Source: Terriglobia bacterium
Lineage (GTDB): Bacteria; Acidobacteriota; Terriglobia; Bryobacterales; Bryobacteraceae
Direction of reading: 5' to 3'
DNA length: 64,000 bases
NCBI GenBank assembly: GCA_020073305.1
Contig: JAIQFK010000004.1
Span: forward strand, 62,001-126,000
Each line of letters opens with the position of its first letter. The stretch's first letter is position 1. The notes below the pieces were generated by a model, which was given only the letters and a program-made list of their open reading frames with translations, had not been told where the DNA came from and made no database searches. The translations under genes and the position numbers were made by a program. This document shows positions 8,096 through 15,974 of the stretch, piece by piece.

Positions 8096-9412
8096 TTAGA
8101 ACGGGCCCGGCATCTCCGGCCATGCTTCCCACGGCCAGAAGAACAGCCAGTACGGACCGCGCAGGAACGTCCCCACCACGGTCAACGCCAGCACCACAAC
8201 CAAAATGCCGAGGAACACCAGATTCTGCCGCCGGCGTTGGGCCGCGAACCACACGCCCACTGCTTGCACGGGACTCTTGTCCAGCCAGGGCCAGACAGCC
8301 AGCAGCGCAATCAGCAAGCCCGGCACCAGGATTCCGCCGATCAGCGCGCCGTTGATGGTGAAGTCTCCCAGTTTGACCGTCGTGTCGGTCACCAGCTCCT
8401 GGAGCCACAGGAAGTACCACGGGGCCTTCGCCGGATTGGGCGTGACTCTGGGATTCGCGGCCTCCTCGAGCGGCGTTGCCACCAGCAGCGCCAGCAGACA
8501 GATCACCGCCACCGTTGCCAGTGTCACCATGAGGATGCGCCGCGTCAGAAACGGCGACGAGTTCACCGTGTGCTCGTCTTCATTCACCAGCGCCGTCTCG
8601 ACATGCACCGTGCGACCCTTGGTGATGCCCAGCAGCGAATAGGTCTTCGACTTCACCGGCGGGAGCGTCTGGCGCTTCTGTTCCAAGCTCAGCTTGTCCA
8701 CCGACGCCAGGCCGCCGTCTTTGCGCACTCGCCACATGTGCCACAAGAAAAGGAACAGTACGAAGGCCGGCAGGAAGAAGCAGTGCAACACGTAAAAGCG
8801 CAGCAGCGTGTTCTGCTCGATCTGGTTGCCGCCCAGCAGCAGGAATCGGATCTTGTCACCCACCAGCGGAGCCGCGCTCGCGATGTTGGTTCCGACGGTG
8901 ACTGCCCAGTAAGCCAGCTGGTCCCAGGGCAGCAGGTATCCGGTGAACGAGAGAAAGAACGTCGCCAGCATCATGGCGACGCCGATCACCCAGTTCACCG
9001 GCCGGGCCTGGTTCGCCGCCGTGCCGTTCTTGTAGGCTCCCGTGAAGAACACCCGCACCATGTGCAGGAACACAACGGCCACCATCAGGTGAGCCGACAG
9101 CCGGTGCAGCGCACGGATGAACCAGCCGAACGAAACTACAAATTCGATGTCCTTCACCGACTGGTACGCCCGCTCGACAGACGGCACATAAAGAAACATC
9201 AGTGGTACACCGGTGATGCAAAGGATGCCGAACAGTACCGCGGAGATGGTTCCCAGCCAGAACGAATAGCGGAAACTCAGGCTGCCGATCGTGACTTTGG
9301 CCGGAAACCAGTGCAGGAGAAGGTTTCGGACCACCGCATCGCCGGCGTCGCGCTCACTCGCCGGCTTCCAGGTCCACGTCAGTTGCCGCCAGATCTTGTT
9401 TTGTGCCGCCAT
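8096..9412 (-). CDS. Cytochrome b subunit of a Rieske/cytochrome b quinol oxidoreductase
   Basis: The protein has 438 residues with eight or nine membrane helices. Paired haem b histidines occur in helix B ([20 protein letters not shown]) and helix D (RFYVLHCFF and FLWHMWR). The segment [12 protein letters not shown] replaces the usual PEWY quinol-site loop. The N-terminal part matches cytochrome b6 and the C-terminal part subunit IV, fused in one chain. With the Rieske protein upstream and the pentahaem cytochrome downstream, it would oxidise menaquinol or ubiquinol and pass electrons toward NosZ. Gene spacing is 2 bases after the Rieske stop. Family assignment is firm; the specific partnership with NosZ is inferred from the operon. 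Confidence 0.92.
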   Translation of the reverse strand: MAAQNKIWRQLTWTWKPASERDAGDAVVRNLLLHWFPAKVTIGSLSFRYSFWLGTISAVLFGILCITGVPLMFLYVPSVERAYQSVKDIEFVVSFGWFIRALHRLSAHLMVAVVFLHMVRVFFTGAYKNGTAANQARPVNWVIGVAMMLATFFLSFTGYLLPWDQLAYWAVTVGTNIASAAPLVGDKIRFLLLGGNQIEQNTLLRFYVLHCFFLPAFVLFLFLWHMWRVRKDGGLASVDKLSLEQKRQTLPPVKSKTYSLLGITKGRTVHVETALVNEDEHTVNSSPFLTRRILMVTLATVAVICLLALLVATPLEEAANPRVTPNPAKAPWYFLWLQELVTDTTVKLGDFTINGALIGGILVPGLLIALLAVWPWLDKSPVQAVGVWFAAQRRRQNLVFLGILVVVLALTVVGTFLRGPYWLFFWPWEAWPEMPGPF

Positions 9413-9414
9413 CG

Positions 9415-9939
9415 TTACACCGTCAGCCGGAAGCCGCGGCTCACCGGCTCATCCAGATTCACCATCAGTTGCCCGTCCTCCGGCGCCAGTTCCACGCGGT
9501 AGCAGGCCAGCGGCTTGGGGGCTGGCCCGGCGAAGTTGGTGCCGTCGCCGTAGTACTTCGATCCGTGGCACGGGCAGTGGAACTCTCTGGTTTCCTCCAC
9601 TTCGCGGCCGCCAATCGCCACCTTCTTCGGCTGGTTGAGGCTCACCATCTTGACGGTGCAGCCCAGGTGCGTGCAGGCCGCCGAGATGGCGTGAAACGTC
9701 CGCTGCTCCCGCACGATGAATACGCGCTGGTCTTCCAGGAATGTCGCACCCTCGGGAAACTGGTCCGGCGTGCCCGCTTTGAAACGCTGCGGGGCTTCGT
9801 AAAGAACGTTGGGCACCAGCGCGCGCACGAACGCGTAACCCATCCCCGTCACGCCAGCGAGCAGCCCGCCGATGCCCAACTTGTGCAACCAACCGCGCCG
9901 GCTATCGCCCCGCGCGGACGCTTCTGTCTGACTCTTCAT
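9415..9939 (-). CDS. Rieske [2Fe-2S] protein
   Basis: This 174-residue protein has an N-terminal membrane segment ([20 protein letters not shown]) and a Rieske fold with both cluster-binding boxes: box I CTHLGC and box [10 protein letters not shown], in the order and spacing usual for quinol:cytochrome c oxidoreductases. A conserved proline loop ([12 protein letters not shown]) follows. It is the high-potential electron acceptor from quinol in the b-type complex encoded just downstream. The start overlaps the end of the preceding flavin/iron-sulfur gene by 38 bases. Serine, arginine and glutamate in the short cytoplasmic leader do not form a clear twin-arginine signal (RRGW is present but atypical). 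Confidence 0.93.
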   Translation of the reverse strand: MKSQTEASARGDSRRGWLHKLGIGGLLAGVTGMGYAFVRALVPNVLYEAPQRFKAGTPDQFPEGATFLEDQRVFIVREQRTFHAISAACTHLGCTVKMVSLNQPKKVAIGGREVEETREFHCPCHGSKYYGDGTNFAGPAPKPLACYRVELAPEDGQLMVNLDEPVSRGFRLTV

Positions 9940-11836
9940 AGAAAAAGATCTCCATGGTCATGGCATCGGTCGGGCAGCGCACCGCGCAGAGCCCGCACCG
10001 GATGCATTTGTCGTCGTCCTTGATCATGGCCGAGAGCGGCTCGAACTCATCCGCTCCGTAAAACTCTTTCGCGCGCGCCGCGGTCGCCGCATCCCAGTCG
10101 AGTTGCTCGAGAGGCACGAGCTTCAGGCAGTACTCGGGACAGATATCCACGCAGCGATTGCACAGCACGCATTTCTCGGCGTCGTAAACGGTCTGAATGT
10201 GGCAGCGCAGGCAGCGCTCGGCTTGCTGGCGAGCCTCCGGCTCGGTGTATCCCAGCTCGACTTCCGAGATTCCCGTGCGCCGCTGCAGATCCACGGTCTC
10301 GGGCGCCTCGCGTGTCAGTTTCTCGTAATCTGCGGTAACTGAATAGGAGCGGGTGGGGATTTTGTCGATCCACAGGCGCGCTTCGGGCTCGAGCTCCGCG
10401 CCGCGCAGAAAGTTGTCGATAGAGAGCGCCGCGGTCTTGCCGTTGGCGATGGCTTCGATCAGATTGCGCGGGCCGAACGCTACGTCGCCGCCCGCGAACA
10501 CGCCCGGCGCGGAAGTGGCCAGCGTCTTGCGGTCCACTTTAATGGTGCGCTGCGGCGTCAATTCCACGCGATCTTCGGCGCGCAAAAACGAAAGGTCCGC
10601 CTGCTGGCCAATGGCCAGGATCACGGTATCGGCTTCGAGTGTCTCCGCGACCTCGCTGTCATATACCGGGTTGAACCGCCCGTTTTCGTCGTAGGTGCGC
10701 TTGACTCCGATCAGGTCGATGGCGCGCAGCTTGCCGTTGGCGCCCACAAATCGGCGCGCCCCACGCTGCGTGACGAACTGGATGCCTTCTTTGCGCGCTT
10801 CTTCGAATTCCTCGCGACCTTGAGCGGTGCGCATTACCGGCATTTCCTCGAAAGACTCGAGGCTGATCATCTTCACGTCAGCCACACCCGCGCGCACCGC
10901 CGACCGCGCCGCATCGAGGGCCGCCTTCATCGATCCGCCCGTGCTGTCTTCCTCGCCCTCGAGGGCCTGACGGAGCGCCATGCGCGCCGCATCGAAGGCC
11001 ACGAATCCGCCGCCGATCACCACCACGCGCTTGCCCAGGGTCACCCGGTAACCGTGGTTGACATTCAGCAGAAAATCGATGGCTCGCACCGCGCCATCAA
11101 GATCCGAGCCCTCGATCGCCATGTCGCGGCCGCGCTGCGTCCCGATGCTGAGAAATACGGCTTTGTAACCCTGCGTCCGTAGCTCCCGCAGCCCGAACTT
11201 TTCGCTCAGCGGCACATTTAGCTTCAGTTCCACACCCAGGCTCAGAATCTTGTCGATTTCCTTGTCGATGACCGGGCGGCTCAGCCGGAACTCCGGGATG
11301 CCGTGACGCATCATTCCGCCGGCCTTTTCCGACGCCTCAAATACCGTGACCGCGTAACCCATGAGCGTCAGGTCATGGGCGGATGCCAGACCCGCCGGCC
11401 CGGCGCCGATTACCGCGACCTTTTCACCCTTCGCCACTTTGGCCCGGCTGACGCGCAGCATGGGCAGGTGCCACGGCGTCTTGTTTCCCGGTTCCGTCGC
11501 GATCTGGATCAGCTTGTCCTGCGTGTCCGGGGCGAGTGACTCGACTCCGAACTTTTCCGTCACGAAGCGCTTCAGCGCCCGGATGCTGACCGGCGCGTCG
11601 ATCGATCCGCGGCGGCATTTGTCCTCGCAGGGCGCCGCGCACACCCTTCCGCACACCGACGCAAATGGATTGGGCGAACGCGACGTCAAATACGCCTGCT
11701 CGTACTGGCCTTCAGCGATCAGTTGGACATAACGGCCGGCATCTGTGTGGATGGGACAGGCTTCCTGACACGGCACCATCGCTTTCCAGAAGTCGAAGTC
11801 CGGAAGCCGAGTCGCATACTTGGCGGGAGGCGTCAT
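9902..11836 (-). CDS. NAD(P)-linked FAD/iron-sulfur oxidoreductase, glutamate-synthase-beta-like, with C-terminal 2x[4Fe-4S] ferredoxin
   Basis: The protein has 644 residues. An N-terminal cysteine-rich Fer4_20 domain (CQEACPIHTDAG, VCGRVCAAPCEDKCRRG) is followed by a flavin domain (VAVIGAGPAGLASAHDL) and a second dinucleotide-binding motif (VVVIGGGFVAFDAARM). The last 100 residues hold two [4Fe-4S] clusters (CVLCNRCVDICPEYC and CIRCGLCAVRCPTDA). This is the architecture of glutamate synthase small-subunit-like electron-bifurcation and ferredoxin:NAD(P) oxidoreductases. No glutamate synthase large subunit is nearby. Its 38-base overlap with the Rieske gene suggests it feeds electrons into, or receives them from, the nos electron chain. 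That role is an inference from context; the family is clear. No strong Shine-Dalgarno is visible before the ATG. Confidence 0.85.
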   Translation of the reverse strand: MTPPAKYATRLPDFDFWKAMVPCQEACPIHTDAGRYVQLIAEGQYEQAYLTSRSPNPFASVCGRVCAAPCEDKCRRGSIDAPVSIRALKRFVTEKFGVESLAPDTQDKLIQIATEPGNKTPWHLPMLRVSRAKVAKGEKVAVIGAGPAGLASAHDLTLMGYAVTVFEASEKAGGMMRHGIPEFRLSRPVIDKEIDKILSLGVELKLNVPLSEKFGLRELRTQGYKAVFLSIGTQRGRDMAIEGSDLDGAVRAIDFLLNVNHGYRVTLGKRVVVIGGGFVAFDAARMALRQALEGEEDSTGGSMKAALDAARSAVRAGVADVKMISLESFEEMPVMRTAQGREEFEEARKEGIQFVTQRGARRFVGANGKLRAIDLIGVKRTYDENGRFNPVYDSEVAETLEADTVILAIGQQADLSFLRAEDRVELTPQRTIKVDRKTLATSAPGVFAGGDVAFGPRNLIEAIANGKTAALSIDNFLRGAELEPEARLWIDKIPTRSYSVTADYEKLTREAPETVDLQRRTGISEVELGYTEPEARQQAERCLRCHIQTVYDAEKCVLCNRCVDICPEYCLKLVPLEQLDWDAATAARAKEFYGADEFEPLSAMIKDDDKCIRCGLCAVRCPTDAMTMEIFFYEESDRSVRAGR

Positions 11837-11911
11837 TTCGAGGATGTCCCGTGATCTGCAATCGAAGATCCGAGCGGTTTGGCTTTTGCTTTCTGTTGCT
11901 TAGGGAAAAGC

Positions 11912-11929
11912 TTGGGGCAATTGGCCCAA
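11912..11929. promoter_or_regulatory. Candidate operator palindrome upstream of the nos operon
   Basis: An 18-base near-perfect palindrome, TTGGGGCAATTGGCCCAA, with a CAATTG core, lies 76-93 bases upstream of the first gene of the nos/bc operon in its 148-base leader. There is no loop or T-tract, so a terminator is unlikely. It resembles a dimeric regulator site but does not match the FNR consensus TTGAT-N4-ATCAA. Confidence 0.35.
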
Positions 11930-11984
11930 ATCCGATTGCGCCATAAATCGCAGGAGTTTCCTCGCATTGCGATGTCTCGCCGCG

Positions 11985-13778
11985 TCATGATGGGCCCGCC
12001 CCGGCAGAGATGTGAATCAGAACATTCGGAGCTGGAACACTCACGTGAACTGACGCCCGAAGCGCCGCGAGAAACTCGGTGCAATCCACATGCTTCAGAC
12101 GGCAGGCTTGCTCAATGCTGATCGATCGCGCGAATACCCGCCGCGCGACGGGATTGTCGATCAGGGTGAATCCGAACCGCAGGAAGACGAGCCGGGTTTC
12201 CGGATGGCAGTCGATCACGTCGGCGACTTTCGTCTGCGCGTCAATGGAAACCTGCCCGGAGATGGTCCGGCTCTCGGGCGCATGGTTCATCGAACGCCAC
12301 AGATCGACGGCCCAGATCGTGAGGCCGGTCACTTCGACCCAGGCGCTCACCGCCATCACCGGAAACGCCCAGGCCTGAGTGTCAGTGAGGATCTGGAACA
12401 ACACGCGCATTCCGTTCCCGACGTTCAGCAGCCAGAACGCTACGCGAAGCGAGCGCACCTGGCGCGGGTCCAATCCGCCGAGCACTGGCACGATCTTGCT
12501 CGATACGCCGACAATCATCATGCTGATGAAGCCAACCGTGAAGGCGTGCCGGTATCCGCCGAAGTAGGCATGCGAAAAAACCACGTGGCGAGCCGCCGTG
12601 TAAGCCGGCAGCAGTGCGAAAAGCGCCAGCGCCACGAGCGCCCAGCCAAAGGCGGCCCGCAGAAACGGCAGGGAACGGTCGGCTTCAACGCGCGCGGAAA
12701 ACAGCCGGAATGCCCGCACCAGCACAGCCATGGCGGCGAAGAGGCCAAAAATGCTGAGCTCGAGCGCAATTCCCCAAACGGGCCGCCTGGTGCGGATCAA
12801 CATCGAGTAAGCGAGAATATTGCCGCCGACGGAAAGGTTCCAGAGGTAGAACACCATCCGCGACGTACGCGCCGGCACCTCGCGGAAGCCGTAAATAAAC
12901 GGCAGAAATCGCTGGCTCACACCCAGGATCATGCCGCCGGCGAATCCGAGCAGTTGCGCATCGCGCCAGGGGGCGTCCCACAGCCCAATAAACTGCACCC
13001 AGGGCTTGTAGCCGCCAATGCTGCCCGATTTGGTGAAAATCCACAGATCGAAGGCAAATGCCGCCACCATCCAGGCCAGCGCCGCGAACAGAAATTTCTC
13101 GTAGGGCTCGGACGGCTGCGTTGATTTCCGGATGGTCTTCGTGATGATCCAGGCAAACAGCGCGACTACCGCGGTTTCTACAGCGCCGGCAATTCTTCCC
13201 GTAACGCTCCAGGCCGGATTCGCGATCCAGATGTCCGCGAGCGTGCGTAAAGTCAGCGCTACCGCCATCACCGGCAACGACCAGACGGCCAGCCGCGGCC
13301 CCCACAGCGACGTAAACTTGAACCGCGGAATTGCCTGGTAGGCGAATCCCATGACAAAAAACGTGACCCATCCCGCCACCTGCGCGTGCGCATGCGCCCA
13401 GGTGATGGCTCGCATATCGAGTGAAGCTAACTCGTGCCGGGCTGCCATGATGGCCAGGTTGATCCCGCCCAGCACGCAACCGAAAGTGAACATGGTCGCG
13501 ATGCCGGCCTTGAAGAAGCGGCGGTAAATGGTGTCGGCCGGACCGGGACTGTACGCCAGAGACGCCGCCGGCACTTCCTGCGCAGCTTCTTCCAACTCGC
13601 GGATCAGACGCGCCTCGTCCACGCGGTGCGCCCGGGCGAAAAACTCCAGCGTCTCTGCGGGGCCCAGCGGCCCGCCGCAGCCCTTCAGACCATAGCGGTC
13701 GAGAACCTTCCGGCACGCCGGATACCGGCTCAGAATCGCCGGCACCATCATGTTGCGCTCAATCCGTTTTTCTGGCAT
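11985..13778 (-). CDS. NnrS-family haem/copper membrane protein with DUF1858-like end domains
   Basis: This 597-residue protein starts with a small cysteine-containing domain (YPACRKVLDRYGLKGCGG, residues 19-36) of the DUF1858/ScdA-N type. Twelve or so transmembrane helices follow, with NnrS-type histidines (WAHAHAQVAGW, HVVFSHAYFGGYRHAFTVGF). A C-terminal DUF1858 domain closes it (KVADVIDCHPETRLVFLRFGF). NnrS proteins are linked to resistance to nitric oxide stress and are usually controlled by NO-responsive Crp/FNR-type regulators. The gene is transcribed away from a second NnrS-like gene across a 116-base promoter region and lies upstream of the nos/bc operon on the same strand, 148 bases apart. 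A fusion of NnrS with cysteine-bearing iron-sulfur-repair-like domains is uncommon. Confidence 0.82.
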   Translation of the reverse strand: MPEKRIERNMMVPAILSRYPACRKVLDRYGLKGCGGPLGPAETLEFFARAHRVDEARLIRELEEAAQEVPAASLAYSPGPADTIYRRFFKAGIATMFTFGCVLGGINLAIMAARHELASLDMRAITWAHAHAQVAGWVTFFVMGFAYQAIPRFKFTSLWGPRLAVWSLPVMAVALTLRTLADIWIANPAWSVTGRIAGAVETAVVALFAWIITKTIRKSTQPSEPYEKFLFAALAWMVAAFAFDLWIFTKSGSIGGYKPWVQFIGLWDAPWRDAQLLGFAGGMILGVSQRFLPFIYGFREVPARTSRMVFYLWNLSVGGNILAYSMLIRTRRPVWGIALELSIFGLFAAMAVLVRAFRLFSARVEADRSLPFLRAAFGWALVALALFALLPAYTAARHVVFSHAYFGGYRHAFTVGFISMMIVGVSSKIVPVLGGLDPRQVRSLRVAFWLLNVGNGMRVLFQILTDTQAWAFPVMAVSAWVEVTGLTIWAVDLWRSMNHAPESRTISGQVSIDAQTKVADVIDCHPETRLVFLRFGFTLIDNPVARRVFARSISIEQACRLKHVDCTEFLAALRASVHVSVPAPNVLIHISAGAGPS

Positions 13779-13822
13779 GGCTCACAACTAAACTGATTCT
13801 CGGTCCCCAGTGACCGGAAGGA

Positions 13823-13838
13823 TGTGACTGGAGTCACC
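13823..13838. promoter_or_regulatory. CRP/FNR-family operator candidate, site 1
   Basis: TGTGACTGGAGTCACC contains a perfect inverted repeat (GTGACT-N2-AGTCAC) and fits the TGTGA-N6-TCACA pattern of Crp-superfamily regulators. It lies in the divergent promoter region of the two NnrS-like genes, 40 bases before one of the start codons and 71 bases before the lead base of the other arm. NO-sensing members of this superfamily commonly regulate nnrS, which supports the reading. Confidence 0.5.
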
Positions 13839-13845
13839 CGGCGGC

Positions 13846-13861
13846 TGGGACTTCAGTCACT
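13846..13861. promoter_or_regulatory. CRP/FNR-family operator candidate, site 2
   Basis: TGGGACTTCAGTCACT repeats site 1 in degenerate form (TG-x-GACT-x2-AGTCAC), with its centre 23 bases from that of site 1. A further half-site (AGTGAC) occurs at 13809-13814. Two spaced copies suggest either two dimers or one operator for each divergent promoter. Confidence 0.4.
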
Positions 13862-13894
13862 TACAAGCCTGGCTCGTAGTGGCAGCATGGAGGC

Positions 13895-15442
13895 ATGCAG
13901 GACTCGCCAAACGCATTGCCGGCAGCCTGGCGCGAGGCCTTAGCGCGAGATCAGTTGCCGGGAAAGCCACTCCTGGCTGATCCCCTTCCGGAACGCCGGG
14001 TGGCGCGGCTGCTGGCCGCGTTCATCAGCGCCGGGTTGGTCTTTCTGGTTCTGCCGGGAACTCTGCTCGGGGTCTGGAACCTGATCACCATCAGTGCCGG
14101 GCGCCAGCCTGACGCCATTTCGACCGCCTGGATCCAGGCGCATGGTCACGCGCAGTTATTCGGCTGGGTGGCGACCTTCATGCTCGGAATCTGCCTGTAC
14201 GCGTTCCCAAAGTTCCGTGGTGGTTCGCTCCGATCGCTGCGGGTGGGATGGATTATGTTCGCCATGTGGAGCTTCGCGGTGGCGGCCCGCTGGCTCTCCG
14301 CAGTGGCAGCCTGGCGCTGGCAATTCGTGTGGCCCGCGAGCGCGGCACTCGAGTTAGCGGTCGCGGTGCTGCTGGTCTGGCAGGCGACGCTATCAGGGAC
14401 GACCCGCCGAAAGCGTGAGTTGTGGGAGGTGCTGATTTTTGCAGGCCTCTTTGGTTTCATCGCGACCCTCGCGGTGCAACTGGCGTTTGTATTGCGGGCT
14501 TTGCCGGCCCCGGTCATCCCGCACGAGCCGGATCAACTCCTCATCGGGATCGCGCTCTGGATCTTCTGTTTCCCGGTGGTATGGGGATTCAGTGCCCGGC
14601 TGCTCCCGACCTTTCTGGGCTTGAAGGGCTCCGGAACAATCAGTGGCTACGTGGGCCTTGGCATGCTGGCGGCCGCGGGTATGTTGCTCGCGGCGGGCCG
14701 TGCCCAATGGGCGGCCGCGCCTCTTGCCGGTGCGGTCATTTCCGCCTGCTGGTCGCTGCGGGTCTTCCATCCCACGGATCGCCCAGCCAAGCTGGTGGGC
14801 GTGGATCCACTCTATCCGCGGTTCGTGCGTGTTGCATTTGCCTGGCTGGTTATTTCATCGCTATTGGGCTTCGGTGTTACCTCTGCGGGGATGACGGGTG
14901 CATCACGGCACGCGTTCACGGTTGGATTTCTGGCCACCATGATCTTCGCCATTGGTCCGCGCATCCTGCCCGCCTTTCTCAATAGCCGGGAGCTTTGGAG
15001 CCGGCCGCTCATGCGATGGTCGCTGGTGTTATTGACTTCGGGATGCACGCTGCGCGTGCTTTCGGAACCCCTGGCCTACGCCGGCGTGGCTTCCTGGGCA
15101 TGGCGTGTTCTTCCGGCCTCCGCCTTTATCGAGCTCAGCGGCGTGGTCCTGTTTGTTCTCAACATGGGCAAGACACTCGCGACTCCCATTCCGACATGGT
15201 TCGGCAGAGAGCAGATCAAAGGCACGATGACGCTCTATTGGTATGTCTCAAGCTATCCGGCGACGCGGCAACTTCTGATCGAGGCGGGCCTGACCACGCT
15301 GCAACGTGTGCGCACGGTCCCCAAAACTCTGACGCTGGCTGAGGCTGCCGTGGCCGATGGTGCCGACCTGGCAACGGTCTTGTCCAAGCTGGGGGATTTC
15401 TTCGATGCGCACCGGACTCGGACGGCTCGCGCCAATAGCTAG
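13895..15442 (+). CDS. Second NnrS-family membrane protein with C-terminal DUF1858-like domain
   Basis: The protein has 515 residues and about twelve hydrophobic helices from residue 36 on. It carries the same NnrS landmarks as its divergent neighbour: WIQAHGHAQLFGW near helix 2 and SRHAFTVGFLATMIFAIGPRILPAF later. The C-terminal 75 residues (YPATRQLLIEAGLTTL, LAEAAVADGADLATVLSKL) form a DUF1858-like helical domain. It lacks the N-terminal cysteine domain of the neighbour. The two genes look like paralogues sharing a divergent promoter region. A role in nitric oxide handling is inferred from the family and from the nearby N2O reductase genes. The GGAGG before the ATG is unusually close (1 base), so the start is only fairly certain. 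Confidence 0.82.
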   Translation: MQDSPNALPAAWREALARDQLPGKPLLADPLPERRVARLLAAFISAGLVFLVLPGTLLGVWNLITISAGRQPDAISTAWIQAHGHAQLFGWVATFMLGICLYAFPKFRGGSLRSLRVGWIMFAMWSFAVAARWLSAVAAWRWQFVWPASAALELAVAVLLVWQATLSGTTRRKRELWEVLIFAGLFGFIATLAVQLAFVLRALPAPVIPHEPDQLLIGIALWIFCFPVVWGFSARLLPTFLGLKGSGTISGYVGLGMLAAAGMLLAAGRAQWAAAPLAGAVISACWSLRVFHPTDRPAKLVGVDPLYPRFVRVAFAWLVISSLLGFGVTSAGMTGASRHAFTVGFLATMIFAIGPRILPAFLNSRELWSRPLMRWSLVLLTSGCTLRVLSEPLAYAGVASWAWRVLPASAFIELSGVVLFVLNMGKTLATPIPTWFGREQIKGTMTLYWYVSSYPATRQLLIEAGLTTLQRVRTVPKTLTLAEAAVADGADLATVLSKLGDFFDAHRTRTARANS

Positions 15443-15524
15443 GCGGAGAATGGCAAGCCGGTGAGACTTCCTGTCCACAGCGACTTACAGGCCGCGCTTG
15501 GTGTTCAAAATGAGTGGGATAAGT

Positions 15525-15600
15525 TGGTGGACGGCATGGGATTCGAACCCACGACCCCGGCGTTGCGAACGCCGTGCTCTCCCAGCTGAGCTAGCCGCCC
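15525..15600 (-). tRNA. tRNA-Ala, anticodon CGC
   Basis: Read on the minus strand, a full cloverleaf folds: acceptor GGGCGGC/GCCGTCC with the G3:U70 pair that identifies alanine tRNA, D-arm GCTCAGCTGGGAGAGC, anticodon stem CGGCG/CGCCG around loop TTCGCAA (anticodon CGC), and T-loop TTCGAAT. The discriminator is A and the 3' CCA is encoded. It decodes GCG. No integrase or attachment-like repeat was seen beside it. Confidence 0.97.
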
Positions 15601-15651
15601 ACTTTTGCTCGGGATGAATTCTATGATATCACCGCAGCGTTGAAGCGCGTC

Positions 15652-15903
15652 TTAAGCCTCGCCCTGCCCGAGATTCGGTTCCAGCACGTTGGTCCGCCGG
15701 CGGCGTGTCTCCCAATAGCGTTTCATCCGCTCCGATACTTGTTGACGCGCCTGCTCGTCCATCGATTTCCGGCCGCGTTTTTTCACGGGAGGCAGCACTA
15801 CCTCGACGCGCCCGTTTCGCTGCATCTCCTCCAGCGTGCCGATGACGCGGTCGAGCCGTTTTTTCTCCTCGATGAGTTCGCGAATCGTTTTGTTGATGTT
15901 CAC
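15652..15903 (-). CDS. Small basic coiled-coil protein with A-R-x2-[VI]...K-R-x-W motif
   Basis: This 83-residue protein starts at GTG with a GGAGAAGG Shine-Dalgarno. Residues 1-30 form an amphipathic helix (IRELIEEKKRLDRVIGTLEEM), followed by a basic AT-hook-like patch (KKRGRKS) and a C-terminal basic helix (QARQQVSERMKRYWETRRRR). The same arrangement and the same spacing to a tryptophan recur in the unrelated-locus protein at 37014-37274. Such small proteins are common in Acidobacteriota but I know of no assigned function; the basic patches suggest nucleic acid binding. It lies downstream of tatC on the same strand, before tRNA-Ala. Confidence 0.7.
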   Translation of the reverse strand: MNINKTIRELIEEKKRLDRVIGTLEEMQRNGRVEVVLPPVKKRGRKSMDEQARQQVSERMKRYWETRRRRTNVLEPNLGQGEA

Positions 15904-15974
15904 GACGCCTTCTCCCCGGGTAAGTACAGCGTCGACTTGATGTTACACCACTTTGAGTACTACTTTCCAGCGGG

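Noticed and set aside
6376-8355. 659-codon open frame on the plus strand
   Set aside because: It lies antisense to nosZ and the pentahaem cytochrome, both of which have clear motifs. Its composition (Arg/Ala/His-rich, no domain) is that of an antisense shadow in GC-rich DNA.
8063-9502. 479-codon plus-strand open frame
   Set aside because: Antisense to cytochrome b; rich in Gln/Arg/His as expected for the complement of membrane-protein codons; no recognisable domain.
12090-13124. 344-codon plus-strand open frame
   Set aside because: Antisense to the NnrS-family gene, with no start signal and shadow composition.
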